Shown here piece by piece: positions 1 through 7,975 of a DNA stretch of 33,221 bases. Source of the DNA: CAZGUG01 sp964529035 (lineage in GTDB: Bacteria > Bacillota > Clostridia > Ch29). Under the pieces are notes generated by a model. It was not told where the DNA came from. It saw nothing but the letters and a program-made list of their open reading frames with translations, and searched no databases. The stretch spans positions 1 through 33,221 of the forward strand of contig CAZGUG010000020.1 in the NCBI GenBank assembly GCA_964529035.1, written 5' to 3'. Each line of letters begins with the position of its first letter. Positions within the stretch are counted from its first letter, which is position 1. A program made the translations under genes and the position numbers.

Positions 1-109
1 CGAGGAAATGAGTCTGTGGCTCACTATCCTTTTACACAATTATACGGACTTAATCGCATGTGGTTATTATATTATACTACGTCAATCTCACTCTAAATGA
101 AACATTAAA

Positions 110-853
110 TTACTTCCTAAATATGAATAAATACTCGTGTGCCAGTAGCAAGAAATTATATTTTACACTGTTGGTTTTCCAATATCCTGTTGCTTTGCAG
201 TTGTGTTGCTCTTTAATAATAATCTCTTTGATCTTGAACCCTACTTCTTCGAATAACTTCATTACCTTAAATCCTAAAGGAATAACGTGCCCTTTTTGAC
301 GTGTATCACCCATAAGAACAGCACAAAATTTATTTTTCTTAATCACACGATAGCTCTCAGCGGCCACCTTTTTCATTTCCATAATAAATTCCGGGACTTT
401 ACAATGTGACAAATCTTCAGGAATATTCTCACTGTATTGGATTATGTTCGCATACGGAGGATGTGTACATATAAGATCTATACTTTCATCTAATATATTA
501 TCAAGTTTCCGGGCATCTCCTTTAACAATGGTAACATGACCGCTATTTTCATGTTCGAAGTCACATTTTTCCCGACAACGCTCTATCGCAACATCATTTA
601 TATCCATACCAATGATATTTCTATTAAGCAGCTTAGCTTCTACAAGTGTAGTCCCGCCACCAGCAAATTGGTCGAGAATAAGATCGCCCTCCTGCGAATA
701 TCTTGAAATTATATTACGTGGAATATATGGAGACCAATTCCCTCGATACTTTGCATCATGCGTAGCCCAATCGCCGCGTTTTGGAAAACTCCAAACGGTG
801 GTCATCTCCAATTCAAAATTTTCTGGTTTCCATCTTCTTATCTTATTTTCCAT
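110..853 (-). CDS. DNA amino-methyltransferase (N6-adenine or N4-cytosine), last gene of the DpnII-type operon
   Basis: This 247-residue protein is an S-adenosylmethionine-dependent DNA amino-methyltransferase that would protect host DNA from the neighbouring endonuclease. The SAM-binding motif I (DQFAGGGTT, residues 61-69) and the following GMDIN (82-86) are clear, and the catalytic motif IV appears as THPPY (130-134), which fits the [DNS/T]PPY class of N4/N6 methylases. Motif I comes before motif IV, unlike the classical beta-class DpnA arrangement, so I do not name it DpnA. The N-terminal stretch with WSFPKRGDWATH and YRGNW is typical of COG0863-like methylases. It starts 12 bp after the endonuclease stop and is last in the operon. 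Whether it recognises GATC, or single-stranded DNA as DpnA does, cannot be read from sequence. Confidence 0.85.
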   Translation of the reverse strand: MENKIRRWKPENFELEMTTVWSFPKRGDWATHDAKYRGNWSPYIPRNIISRYSQEGDLILDQFAGGGTTLVEAKLLNRNIIGMDINDVAIERCREKCDFEHENSGHVTIVKGDARKLDNILDESIDLICTHPPYANIIQYSENIPEDLSHCKVPEFIMEMKKVAAESYRVIKKNKFCAVLMGDTRQKGHVIPLGFKVMKLFEEVGFKIKEIIIKEQHNCKATGYWKTNSVKYNFLLLAHEYLFIFRK

Positions 854-865
854 TCTTCCTCCTAA

Positions 866-1726
866 TTATATGAATAAATCAGTCATGATTCCGTTTTCTA
901 TATCATCAATGCTATAGATATGCTGCATTACATCAAAGGCCTCTTCAAGGTTATGCCGAGCACTGTTCCAACCCTTGCCATCTGTAAACCAAACAAACGT
1001 AAAGGCATCTATGGTATTTGCCTCTAATGCAAGAGTCTTATAGCTTCTTGCAGTTTCATTTAGCTTCGAACCACTGCTACTATAGAAATTTGTTTCAATA
1101 CCGTAAATCATATTTTCTGTTTTCACCACGAAATCAAAGCGTTTTTCAGCTTTACCTTGATTGGATATAGCGGATAAGTTGGCATCCCATTTTTTCTCAA
1201 TATCGCTGAGGTTCATTTCTTTGAAATAGTTTATTCCTGCTTTGAATCCAGTTTTTTCAATGTAGCTCTCCACGAGTTTTTCCATCAGATGTCCACCGCG
1301 ATTCTTTCTCCCATTTGAGTCAAGTCCCGTTTCAACACCCGTAGCATAATCTATGAGATTACCTACTATATGATTTTCAAGCAAATCAAATAACCCGGTC
1401 TTACGCATAAATTCCTTATACTGTTCAACTGAGTAATTCATACGGAGAAATGAATAATTGTATGTCCCAGCAGCATCCGTAGCTCTTATTTCATTGGCTC
1501 TCACAGCAAGCAATAGTGGAATGCATTTAAGTGTTTCTGGGTATTTGTCAATAAGGGCCTCAAAATCATCTTCTATAGCGTCTGAGCCGATTAATGAATT
1601 TAGAATATTCAATTCTACTTTAATTGCATTCACATTCCTATGTACTTTTTCGAAATCAATATAGTATCCATAATCAGAAATGCTGTCGCGAAATTTTGAA
1701 AGCCATAAGTTAAAATTTCTCGCCAT
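866..1726 (-). CDS. DpnII-family type II restriction endonuclease (GATC-specific family)
   Basis: This 286-residue protein matches the DpnII/MboI endonuclease family in length and in its conserved blocks. The likely catalytic core is FDFV with D198 followed by ETN (E211, N213), then the family signature SKLNETARSYK (220-230); the acidic pair stands where PD-(D/E)XK enzymes have theirs, with N instead of the usual K, as I recall for DpnII relatives. E149 in the GGHLMEKLVE block (144-153) is a further candidate acidic residue. Family members cut unmethylated GATC. The gene sits between the glycosylase-like gene (16 bp gap) and the second methyltransferase (12 bp gap), all minus strand, so the operon makes a methylase first. 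Target specificity is inferred from the family, not shown. Confidence 0.88.
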   Translation of the reverse strand: MARNFNLWLSKFRDSISDYGYYIDFEKVHRNVNAIKVELNILNSLIGSDAIEDDFEALIDKYPETLKCIPLLLAVRANEIRATDAAGTYNYSFLRMNYSVEQYKEFMRKTGLFDLLENHIVGNLIDYATGVETGLDSNGRKNRGGHLMEKLVESYIEKTGFKAGINYFKEMNLSDIEKKWDANLSAISNQGKAEKRFDFVVKTENMIYGIETNFYSSSGSKLNETARSYKTLALEANTIDAFTFVWFTDGKGWNSARHNLEEAFDVMQHIYSIDDIENGIMTDLFI

Positions 1727-1742
1727 ATAAATCCCCCTTATA

Positions 1743-3083
1743 TTAGGCCATTAAGCCACCGCCACCCTGATTTTTTCTTATGTAAGCAGTTGTCCATCCA
1801 GTTTGTCCTTTTATGCTTATGGATTTGGGAGGCTCAAGGCCTGTGCAACCATAACTAATGCAAATCTCTTTAAATGGGCAAGTATCATAGTTTGGATTTG
1901 CGATGTTAGAGCGCACAAAAGAAGTCTTACTTATCGCAATATTTCCGTCATTATCTGTACACGGAAGCATCTTCTTAATAAGCGTGGCTTTCTTATTGCG
2001 AATACCTCTTGCGTAGCAAATCTGACATGTTTTGTTTCTAGAAGAATGCCACTTGAATGTGTGTTTTTCCTCATTACACTGAAATTCACATAAAATCTCT
2101 TTACAAAACTGTTTGCCTATTACATTATAAATAAAATAATCAAGCAAACATGGACTGGCTACCGTTTCATTTAGGTACTTATTACACCATATCTCCCATA
2201 CTTTTCTCCATGCACGCGCATTAAGCTCATCTACATATGCATATTGATAGCAAAAAATATCAATAAAACTCGAAACCAAAGGAATCGCTGACTTTATAAT
2301 TCCCGTTCTTAATGCAACTTTAATGGTATTAACGTCACTTGCAACATCAATATTTTCAAAACCTGTCACATTTTCCCATACTCCCAAGACTATCATATCA
2401 CGTATGAACATGTCTGCTTTTTTATTTCCATACCCAACATTAGGTTCACTAATAATAGCATTTCTTAGTGCAAAAACATCTCTACCGTAGCAATCAATAA
2501 CGTAATATGGTTGAACATCATGATCCAATAAGAACTTGCTGATGTTTTTTGCATATTGAACTCGCTTATCACTTTGTGAAAGACCTGTGATACCAATCGA
2601 CCTTACAAAATCTTCCGGGTCGTTGAATATTGCTTGCTCATCGAAAACGCTATTATCAGAAAGGAAAATCCTAGCCAGTTCTCCAAAGTTACGGGACCCA
2701 CGAAAATCTTGATTGGCTGTAAGAAAACGTATTCGACATATATCTTCTTTTGATAGCCCATTAGTGTCATAAATCTCTAGAAACGCTCGCCCATCTGTTC
2801 TCTGATATACTTCATGGAGCACCGTTGCAACATCATGACACACACTCTCGTCTATTTCGATATTCAATATCTCTCTGTGGTGCTCATGCCAATACTTATG
2901 AAAATCTGATATATATTCAAATTCTTCGCCTAGTGCTTCGACAGATCTAATTCCTTCATAATTGGTATATAAAAAATCATTAACCTCTTTAACAACGTTT
3001 CGCGCTTGCTCAATTGTAAGAGTTTCTGGATTAGCAGGACATATATCCGCAATCCTCCGCGTAAATACATCTAATTCTGACAT
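1743..3083 (-). CDS. Unrecognised RM-operon protein with HhH-GPD DNA-glycosylase-like core and Cys-rich C-terminus
   Basis: I do not recognise this 446-residue protein by name. Its middle resembles the helix-hairpin-helix GPD fold of EndoIII/MutY/Ogg glycosylases: SIGITGLSQSDKRVQYAKNI (162-181) parallels the IGLYNSKA-type helix, NVGYGNKKAD (215-224) parallels GVGRKTAN with a lysine (K221 or K222) at the position of the Schiff-base lysine, and ASDVNTIKV (248-256) parallels VDTHV with D250 as the catalytic aspartate. The C-terminal third holds C327, C332, C336, C353, C356, C402, C408 and C413, including CPFKEICISYGC, suggesting a zinc or iron-sulfur site. It lies 9 bp after the Dam-type methylase and 16 bp before the endonuclease, so it is embedded in the operon. 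Roles could be repair of modified-base damage, or a base-excising restriction partner. The fold assignment is my inference. Confidence 0.7.
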   Translation of the reverse strand: MSELDVFTRRIADICPANPETLTIEQARNVVKEVNDFLYTNYEGIRSVEALGEEFEYISDFHKYWHEHHREILNIEIDESVCHDVATVLHEVYQRTDGRAFLEIYDTNGLSKEDICRIRFLTANQDFRGSRNFGELARIFLSDNSVFDEQAIFNDPEDFVRSIGITGLSQSDKRVQYAKNISKFLLDHDVQPYYVIDCYGRDVFALRNAIISEPNVGYGNKKADMFIRDMIVLGVWENVTGFENIDVASDVNTIKVALRTGIIKSAIPLVSSFIDIFCYQYAYVDELNARAWRKVWEIWCNKYLNETVASPCLLDYFIYNVIGKQFCKEILCEFQCNEEKHTFKWHSSRNKTCQICYARGIRNKKATLIKKMLPCTDNDGNIAISKTSFVRSNIANPNYDTCPFKEICISYGCTGLEPPKSISIKGQTGWTTAYIRKNQGGGGLMA

Positions 3084-3092
3084 ATGGCCTCC

Positions 3093-4166
3093 TTAAAAGT
3101 TGCAAATCAGTAATTCGCTAATTTTTCCTCGAGCCTCAGCATTACTGTTTATCATCCTTGATGCTTCGATTCGATTAATTCGACAAAATGAATATAGTTC
3201 ATCAAAGAATTCATCCTCCGGGTTTTCGTTTTTTGGATCTGAATTGCTTACAACAACCTTTGCCCCACGCTCAGTTAGCAGGTTAACATATTCGGCAAGT
3301 TCACATTGTGCTTTATCGTCGAATCCATCCTCGGTATATGAGGTAAAATCGGAAGTAGTGTTAAGAGGGCGATATGGGGGGTCAAAATATACAAATGTAT
3401 TACTGTCGATAAAATCTGATGACTTCTTATAATCACCGCAGACAATTTCCACATTTTGAAGCGTAGAAGAGATGTGCAACAGATTTTCAGTATCGCATAT
3501 AGTTGGCTTCTTATAGGCCCCCATAGGAACATTAAATAGTCCTTTCCGATTGACTCTGAACAGTCCATTAAAGCAAGTTCTGTTAAGAAATATGAAAATA
3601 GCTGCACTTTCAATGTTGATTGCACTGACACCCTTGACTTTCAATTCATTAAAACGTTCGCGCTTGGCATAATAGTAATTTTTTCGTTGGGCATTGCCCA
3701 TAGGAATATACTCATTCTCGTATTCTGACAGCAGTTCGATAAGTCCTTCTACTTCATCCCGAATTATACGATAGGTGTTAATTAATTCCGCATTAATGTC
3801 ACTAATATAAACCGCATCAAGATTATATGAAGATAGAACATCGAACAAGACTGCTCCTCCACCCACAAAGGGCTCGGCGTATTTTTTTACGTCTATGCCC
3901 AATCCTGCGGGGTATGTTTTGCGAATATTCGCAAGGAGTTGACCCTTTCCTCCTGCCCATTTAACAAAAGGCTTTAATGATACTGTCTGCACCTTATTAT
4001 TCCTAAGACCGCGCCCATCGATTGGCTTTTTTGCATCTGCAGGTATTACCCACATATTACCTACAGTTTGTACTCCCGGTATTCTGTTTTCTTTACAAAG
4101 AACAGCAACTCTGCGTTGAGAAATTCCCCACTTCTCAGCGGCTTCTCTTGCAGAAATAAATTCCAT
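3093..4166 (-). CDS. Dam/DpnM-family N6-adenine DNA methyltransferase with N-terminal helix-turn-helix domain
   Basis: This 357-residue protein is an alpha-class DNA adenine methylase of the Dam/DpnM type, which methylates the adenine of GATC. Motif X WAGGKGQLL (70-78), motif I EPFVGGGAVLF (98-108), the family block around LNRTCFNGL (194-202) and catalytic FDPPY (261-265) are all present in the expected order. About 60 residues precede the catalytic domain and form a MerR/excisionase-like HTH (SAREAAEKWGISQRRVAVL, 5-23, then a wing with VGNMWVIP 35-42), an extension absent from E. coli Dam. I chose ATG 4166 because GAGGTG lies five bases upstream; an in-frame ATG at 4184 has no such site. It is the first gene of the operon, with a promoter just upstream. 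The HTH might let the enzyme autoregulate the operon, by inference. Confidence 0.9.
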   Translation of the reverse strand: MEFISAREAAEKWGISQRRVAVLCKENRIPGVQTVGNMWVIPADAKKPIDGRGLRNNKVQTVSLKPFVKWAGGKGQLLANIRKTYPAGLGIDVKKYAEPFVGGGAVLFDVLSSYNLDAVYISDINAELINTYRIIRDEVEGLIELLSEYENEYIPMGNAQRKNYYYAKRERFNELKVKGVSAINIESAAIFIFLNRTCFNGLFRVNRKGLFNVPMGAYKKPTICDTENLLHISSTLQNVEIVCGDYKKSSDFIDSNTFVYFDPPYRPLNTTSDFTSYTEDGFDDKAQCELAEYVNLLTERGAKVVVSNSDPKNENPEDEFFDELYSFCRINRIEASRMINSNAEARGKISELLICNF

Positions 4167-4203
4167 ATTATTGCACCTCTGCATGCTTAACTACTTTTTA
4201 AAT

Positions 4204-4232
4204 ATTATATTCTATAACTGGAATAATAGCAA
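4204..4232 (-). promoter_or_regulatory. Predicted sigma-A promoter of the restriction-modification operon
   Basis: On the minus strand TTGCTA (4232-4227) and TATAAT (4209-4204) are separated by 17 bases. They lie about 40 bp before the chosen start of the HTH-Dam gene, the first gene of the operon, in an AT-rich gap between selD and that gene. Confidence 0.5.
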
Positions 4233-4257
4233 TGATAATACAGGCGGCTTCTACAAC

Positions 4258-5310
4258 TTATCCTTTACCCGTTACTTCAATGCAGTATTCTTCCCTTGCC
4301 TTTACCCTGCCAATTATGTTGAAAGGCGCCTTGTTTTTTTGCTTGAGAAGCTCCATCATTTCGTCCGCCCGCTCAGAGGCAGCCGATATAAGAAGTCCCC
4401 CGGAAGTCTGTGGGTCAAACATTATATCCCTTATTTCCTGTCTGACCTCTTTATCAAACCTCACCTTGTCCTTTACAAACGCCCGGTTGTTATAGGCTCC
4501 GGCAGGAATAATGCCCATTTTAGCAAGCTCTATGCTTTCCTCAATTATCGGCATCTGCTCCGGCCATATCTCAAGCGTAACACCGCTTCCTTCCGCCATT
4601 TCACAGGCATGTCCCAAAAGTCCGAAGCCGGTTATGTCGGTACAGCCTTCGACACCGGTTTCCAGGGCCGCATTACACGCATCTGCGTTCAGATAGGCCA
4701 TTGTATCAACCGCTTTTTTATATGCGCTGCCATCAAGCATACCCGCTTTAATTGCAGTGTTAAGTATTCCGGTACCCAGGGGTTTTGTAAGTATCAGTAT
4801 ATCCCCGGGCCTGGCCTTTGTATTGGTAAGAATTTTGTCAGGATGAACCAGTCCCATCACCGAGAGTCCATATTTCGGCTCGTCGTCTTCTATGCTGTGC
4901 CCGCCGGCAAGCACTGCACCCGCTTCCAGGACCTTGTCCGCCCCACCCCTTAATATATCCCTCATTACATCAACTGACAGGCAGGCGGGGAAGCAGACTA
5001 TGTTCATGGCGGTAACCGGCCTTCCTCCCATTGCATACACATCACTTAACGCATTTGCCGCAGCAATCATGCCGAAGGTATACGGGTCATCCACCACAGG
5101 CGTAAAGAAATCCATGGTAAGTATGGCCGCCTTATCCTCACATATTTTATAGACAGCGGCATCGTCGGATGTGCCAAGCCCTACTATTAGGTTCTCATCA
5201 TAAAATTCAGGTAATTGGCACAGTACCTGTGCCAGAGCATCGGGGCTCAGTTTCGCAGCTCACCCGGCACTCTTTGTCATCTGGGTAAGCCTTACCTTGT
5301 CCGGACTCAT
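4258..5310 (-). CDS. selD: Selenide, water dikinase SelD, selenocysteine-containing (in-frame UGA at codon 17)
   Basis: SelD makes selenophosphate from selenide and ATP, the selenium donor for selenocysteine and selenouridine. Read through one TGA, the frame gives a 350-residue protein, the normal SelD length. The N-terminus reads MSPDKVRLTQMTKSAG-U-AAK, so TGA (5262-5260) falls exactly on the position of E. coli Cys17, followed by Lys20; both are catalytic in the family. GLGTSDDAAVY, MDFFTPVVDDPY and DPQTSGGLL, family signatures, follow without interruption. A conventional caller would start it wrongly at 5115. AAGGGGTG lies seven bases before ATG 5310; ATG 5313 is an alternative. It is the last gene of the minus-strand selenium cluster. 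A candidate SECIS hairpin sits downstream of the UGA. A sequencing error is unlikely because a single UGA replaces exactly the known Cys/Sec residue. Confidence 0.95.
5217..5233 (-). ncRNA. Candidate bacterial SECIS hairpin in selD mRNA
   Basis: On the minus strand GGCACAG-GTA-CTGTGCC forms a perfect 7-bp stem with a three-base loop whose first base is G. The stem begins 26 bases after the selD UGA, which places the loop within the 16-37 base range and loop-G rule described for bacterial SECIS elements. It would recruit SelB. An alternative weaker hairpin (GAGC/GCUC) lies closer to the UGA. Confidence 0.6.
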
Positions 5311-5374
5311 CATGAACCACCCCTTCCCAAGTCTAAATACATCGACGCGCACTTTAAGTCATAACAACGGTTGT

Positions 5375-6052
5375 TCAACCGCAGATTATGCTGCACAGTT
5401 CCTTTTGATGTATTCCCCTTCCTTCCTTTCTTACCCTCATATTATCTCCGGAAATCTCGTCTATAACAACGATCTTACCGTTAACCCTGCCGAATTCAAA
5501 CTTAATGTCAATAAACTCCAGCCCGAACCGCTTCACCTCGTTTTCAATAAGCGCCGCAACTTTTTTAGTAAGCGCCACGGCATAATCTATCTCTTCTTTT
5601 TTCATCAGGCCCAGTTGACACAGGCTGTCCTCGTTGACAAGCGGGTCTCCCCTTTCATCGTCCTTAAGGGTAATCTCCACCAGATAATCCAAGGGCGTAT
5701 CTTCCTTTATGTACCTGCCGTATCGCCTTACAAAGCTTCCGGCGGCCCTGCGGCGGCATATGAATTCCAGCCCGTCCCCGAAGGTTACGGCTTTTTTCAC
5801 CAGCATTGTGTTGCTGCCTATATCGGCGTCGACGTAATGGCTGGGGATCCCCTCCCGCTTTAAAAGCTCAAAGAAGTGTTTGCTAAGCCTGAGGGATGCA
5901 TTGCCCTTGCCCTCCACCTTACCTATTATGGAATTGGCACCGGGATCTATTACATCCCCCTCTCCCGTTACATCGTCTTTGAACTGCAGCAGAATATTCC
6001 CGTTCTCCGCCTCAAATACCGTTTTTGTTTTGCCTTCATAAATCGTTTTCAA
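5375..6052 (-). CDS. purC: PurC-like SAICAR synthetase within the selenium cluster
   Basis: PurC joins CAIR and aspartate using ATP to give SAICAR in purine synthesis. This 225-residue protein has the family blocks: YEGKTKTVFE (5-14), GKGNASLRLS, RRAAGSFVRRYG, LKDDERGDPLVNED and FGRVNGKIVVIDEISGDN. The C-terminus is unusual: after DEIS the common PDTCR-W-D type ending is replaced by a short GDNMRVRKEGRGIHQKE tail with two late cysteines. It starts with TTG at 6052 behind GGAGG. No other purine gene is nearby; it lies between the DUF3343 gene (93 bp upstream) and selD (about 60 bp downstream), same strand. It may be the organism's ordinary PurC placed here by chance, or a paralogue with another substrate. 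Family is sure, pathway placement less so. Confidence 0.85.
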   Translation of the reverse strand: MKTIYEGKTKTVFEAENGNILLQFKDDVTGEGDVIDPGANSIIGKVEGKGNASLRLSKHFFELLKREGIPSHYVDADIGSNTMLVKKAVTFGDGLEFICRRRAAGSFVRRYGRYIKEDTPLDYLVEITLKDDERGDPLVNEDSLCQLGLMKKEEIDYAVALTKKVAALIENEVKRFGLEFIDIKFEFGRVNGKIVVIDEISGDNMRVRKEGRGIHQKELCSIICG

Positions 6053-6145
6053 TTTATAACCTCCGTCCCATATAGATTGCCGATCTTCTCATAGATATTA
6101 TGGTAAATATTCTACCACATTAACCAATAGATTCAAAGACATCCT

Positions 6146-6388
6146 TCATTCACTGTCCGCTCTGAATAAAAGCCTCTCCTCGTCCCTTTCCACCGCAAAA
6201 AGTTTATCTATATCCTCGCTTATCAGTTCCCTAATGTCGTGGTCGGTAGAAAACCTGGCACCTATTCCGCAGTCGGAGCTAAGACGCCGCGGCACCGGAA
6301 GGAGCTCAACGCCAATGCCCAGCCTTGTCATGTGTTTTTTGTACTTGACCGCCCCCGAATGGGTAAAGAATGTGGCTATATAATCCAT
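6146..6388 (-). CDS. DUF3343 protein, putative Se/S carrier-like
   Basis: This 80-residue protein matches DUF3343, small proteins that often accompany yedF, selD and selenoprotein genes and are annotated as putative Se/S carriers. The diagnostic start MDYIATFFTHSGAVKYKKHM and the later PVPRRLSSDCGIGARF block are present; the single conserved Cys in SSDCGIG is the likely functional residue. I chose ATG 6388 because AAGCAGGTGA, one mismatch from the ideal anti-SD, lies six bases before it; GTG at 6397, overlapping the previous stop, is an alternative. Translation is probably coupled to the TusA-like gene upstream. Confidence 0.85.
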   Translation of the reverse strand: MDYIATFFTHSGAVKYKKHMTRLGIGVELLPVPRRLSSDCGIGARFSTDHDIRELISEDIDKLFAVERDEERLLFRADSE

Positions 6389-6393
6389 AAAAG

Positions 6394-6606
6394 TCACCTG
6401 CTTATTTTTAATATAAAATCCTGGCCGTCCCTTACTATTTCCACCCTGTAACCCAGGTTTACTGCAAATCTATTTACATTCTCCCTGGCCGTTGTATTGT
6501 CCACGAAAACCTGTACCCCTTCCGGGGACCGGTCCATTGCCCTCTTTGTCAATAGTACCGGTTCGGGGCAAGCCCTGCCCCTTGCATCCACATTTTTAAG
6601 CGTCAA
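6394..6606 (-). CDS. yedF: TusA/SirA-family sulfur (selenium) carrier, YedF-like
   Basis: This 70-residue protein is a TusA-family carrier. The signature ACPEPVLLTKRAM carries the active Cys13 in a CPEP motif, which in the family holds a persulfide, and in selenium clusters may hold a perselenide. It corresponds to the N-terminal half of YedF only; the longer YedF form with a DsrE-like domain is not present, though the DUF3343 gene that follows may substitute. It starts with TTG 6606 and overlaps the end of the yedE gene by 11 bp, so it is translationally coupled to the transporter. The use with selenium is inferred from neighbours. Confidence 0.85.
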   Translation of the reverse strand: MTLKNVDARGRACPEPVLLTKRAMDRSPEGVQVFVDNTTARENVNRFAVNLGYRVEIVRDGQDFILKISR

Positions 6607-7681
6607 TGCTCACATCCCCTTTCATTTTAACCTCCTCCGCCCTGTCGGTATTCATAAAACCTATTATTAGAACCACGGCAAGGCCAATCAAAACTGCAGC
6701 CCGTCCGTTGGCTGAAGGGCCGCTGCCGGATGCTGCCAGTCCGAAATTGTGCGAAACAGCGGCCCCCACAAGCATTCCCATAAAGGTAACAACCGAGTCG
6801 ATGTTTCCTTCTGCTCCAAGGATTATCTGCCTCATGGGACATCCTCCCAGCAGTACAGAACCCAGTCCTGCCAACGCCATGCCCAGGAAATTCCACAGCC
6901 CGTCCGAATGGGCAACCGGCTGGCCTTCAAAGCCCAGGTTGAAGGTACCCGTAACAAGGTTGCCTATTAAAGCCGCAGCAAGAATGGCCGCAAACCCTGT
7001 CAAAAGGTGCGTATCCCTAAACATTATCAAATCCCTGATGCCACCTACCATGCAAAGCCTGGTCCTCTGGGCGGCTATACCGATAATAAGGCCCGCCGCC
7101 AAAGAGATAATTACCGGCGCATGGGCAGCCCCCGGCCCTTGGGTGCTAAGCAGTATAAAGGCCGGCCTTACAAGCAGCAGCAAAAGCAGCATTAACTGGA
7201 CCGCCGGAAACAGGTAACCTTCAGCCCTCTGCAGAGAATATGTCCTCTTAAGCGTGAACCCTCTGTTTAGGAACACTACGCCTAAAATTATGCCCGCCGC
7301 AAATCCCGCCAGACCCAGTAATGCGTTAAGGTCCCCTCCTGCCAGCCTAAGCACCATTCTTAAGGGGCATCCCAAAAACATAAGGGCCCCAATTACCACA
7401 AAAATCCCCAGCATAAAACGGGTAAAGGGCGACGATCCGCCCCGGGCATTAAAGTCTCCGCTTTTTAGTGCAATAATAAAAGCCCCTAGAGCCATACCTA
7501 TTATTTCCGGCCTTATGTACTGGACCACCCCCGCCCTGTGCAGCCCGAGGCCTCCTGCCGTATCCCTTATAAAACATACAATACAAAGCCCCATGTTGAC
7601 GGGGTTTCCTAGTTTCACAAGCGCCACCGCCGGTATTCCCACAATGGCACCGGTAAGTATAATTCCTTTCCTGCCGCTCAC
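6596..7681 (-). CDS. yedE: YedE-family putative selenium (sulfur) transporter
   Basis: This 361-residue protein is a polytopic membrane protein of the YeeE/YedE family, in the branch that co-occurs with selenium genes and is annotated as a putative selenium transporter. Many hydrophobic segments alternate with short conserved loops containing Cys: CIVCFIRD (33-40), GCPLRM, TRLCMVGGIRD and GGCPMRQIILGAEGN; the paired Cys-Pro elements repeat in the two halves, as in YeeE where they pass thiosulfate through the membrane. I start it at GTG 7681 because GAGGAGG lies seven bases upstream; an ATG 60 bases further out would add a charged, non-hydrophobic tail. It heads the minus-strand operon yedE-yedF-DUF3343-purC-selD. 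Substrate is inferred from context. Confidence 0.85.
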   Translation of the reverse strand: MSGRKGIILTGAIVGIPAVALVKLGNPVNMGLCIVCFIRDTAGGLGLHRAGVVQYIRPEIIGMALGAFIIALKSGDFNARGGSSPFTRFMLGIFVVIGALMFLGCPLRMVLRLAGGDLNALLGLAGFAAGIILGVVFLNRGFTLKRTYSLQRAEGYLFPAVQLMLLLLLLVRPAFILLSTQGPGAAHAPVIISLAAGLIIGIAAQRTRLCMVGGIRDLIMFRDTHLLTGFAAILAAALIGNLVTGTFNLGFEGQPVAHSDGLWNFLGMALAGLGSVLLGGCPMRQIILGAEGNIDSVVTFMGMLVGAAVSHNFGLAASGSGPSANGRAAVLIGLAVVLIIGFMNTDRAEEVKMKGDVSIDA

Positions 7682-7743
7682 TTTGGTTCCCTCCTCACGT
7701 AATATTAGGTCAGTCCGTGTTCTGACCCGAAAGCATATCAATC

Positions 7744-7827
7744 GGGGACATTCCGCAGCGAGGAATTATAATGGGGACATTCCTCGGCGGCGAAGGCATA
7801 CCTCATAGAGAGGTGTGTCCCCATTAT
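7744..7827. repeat. GGGGACA repeat cluster with 12-bp inverted repeat
   Basis: GGGGACATTCC occurs at 7744-7754 and again at 7773-7783. ATAATGGGGACA (7768-7779) is perfectly complementary to TGTCCCCATTAT (7816-7827). This lies in the divergent gap between yedE and the NifS-like gene and resembles the small palindromic GGGGAC repeats scattered through many Clostridia. The remaining gap to 7975 holds the GGAGGTG of the next gene and two copies of GGTGTACAAT, and otherwise nothing I can identify. Confidence 0.6.
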
Positions 7828-7975
7828 TCCTGATCCGTAATCTCTCCTGTTATTATATTAACGGTGTCCTGCGGTGTACAATCGGATTTTTCAATACAGG
7901 TCACGCCCCGATAGGAATAATCTATTATTTACCGGAGAGAATTTGGTGTACAATTAGATACGGAGGTGGATTTAA

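Noticed and set aside
1..96. An open plus-strand frame entering from the left edge and ending at TAA 94-96
   Set aside because: Only 31 residues are visible, with no recognisable similarity; it could be the end of a gene but cannot be supported.
4171..4953. A long plus-strand frame opposite selD
   Set aside because: It runs antisense to a clear SelD, has no family-like composition and no ribosome binding site.
5350..5377. TGA at the end of purC as a further Sec codon
   Set aside because: Readthrough adds only six residues before TAA and no motif is completed, so it is an ordinary stop.
7872..7954. The repeated GGTGTACAAT as a pair of promoters for the NifS-like gene
   Set aside because: Neither copy has a -35 hexamer at acceptable spacing, so I do not call a promoter.
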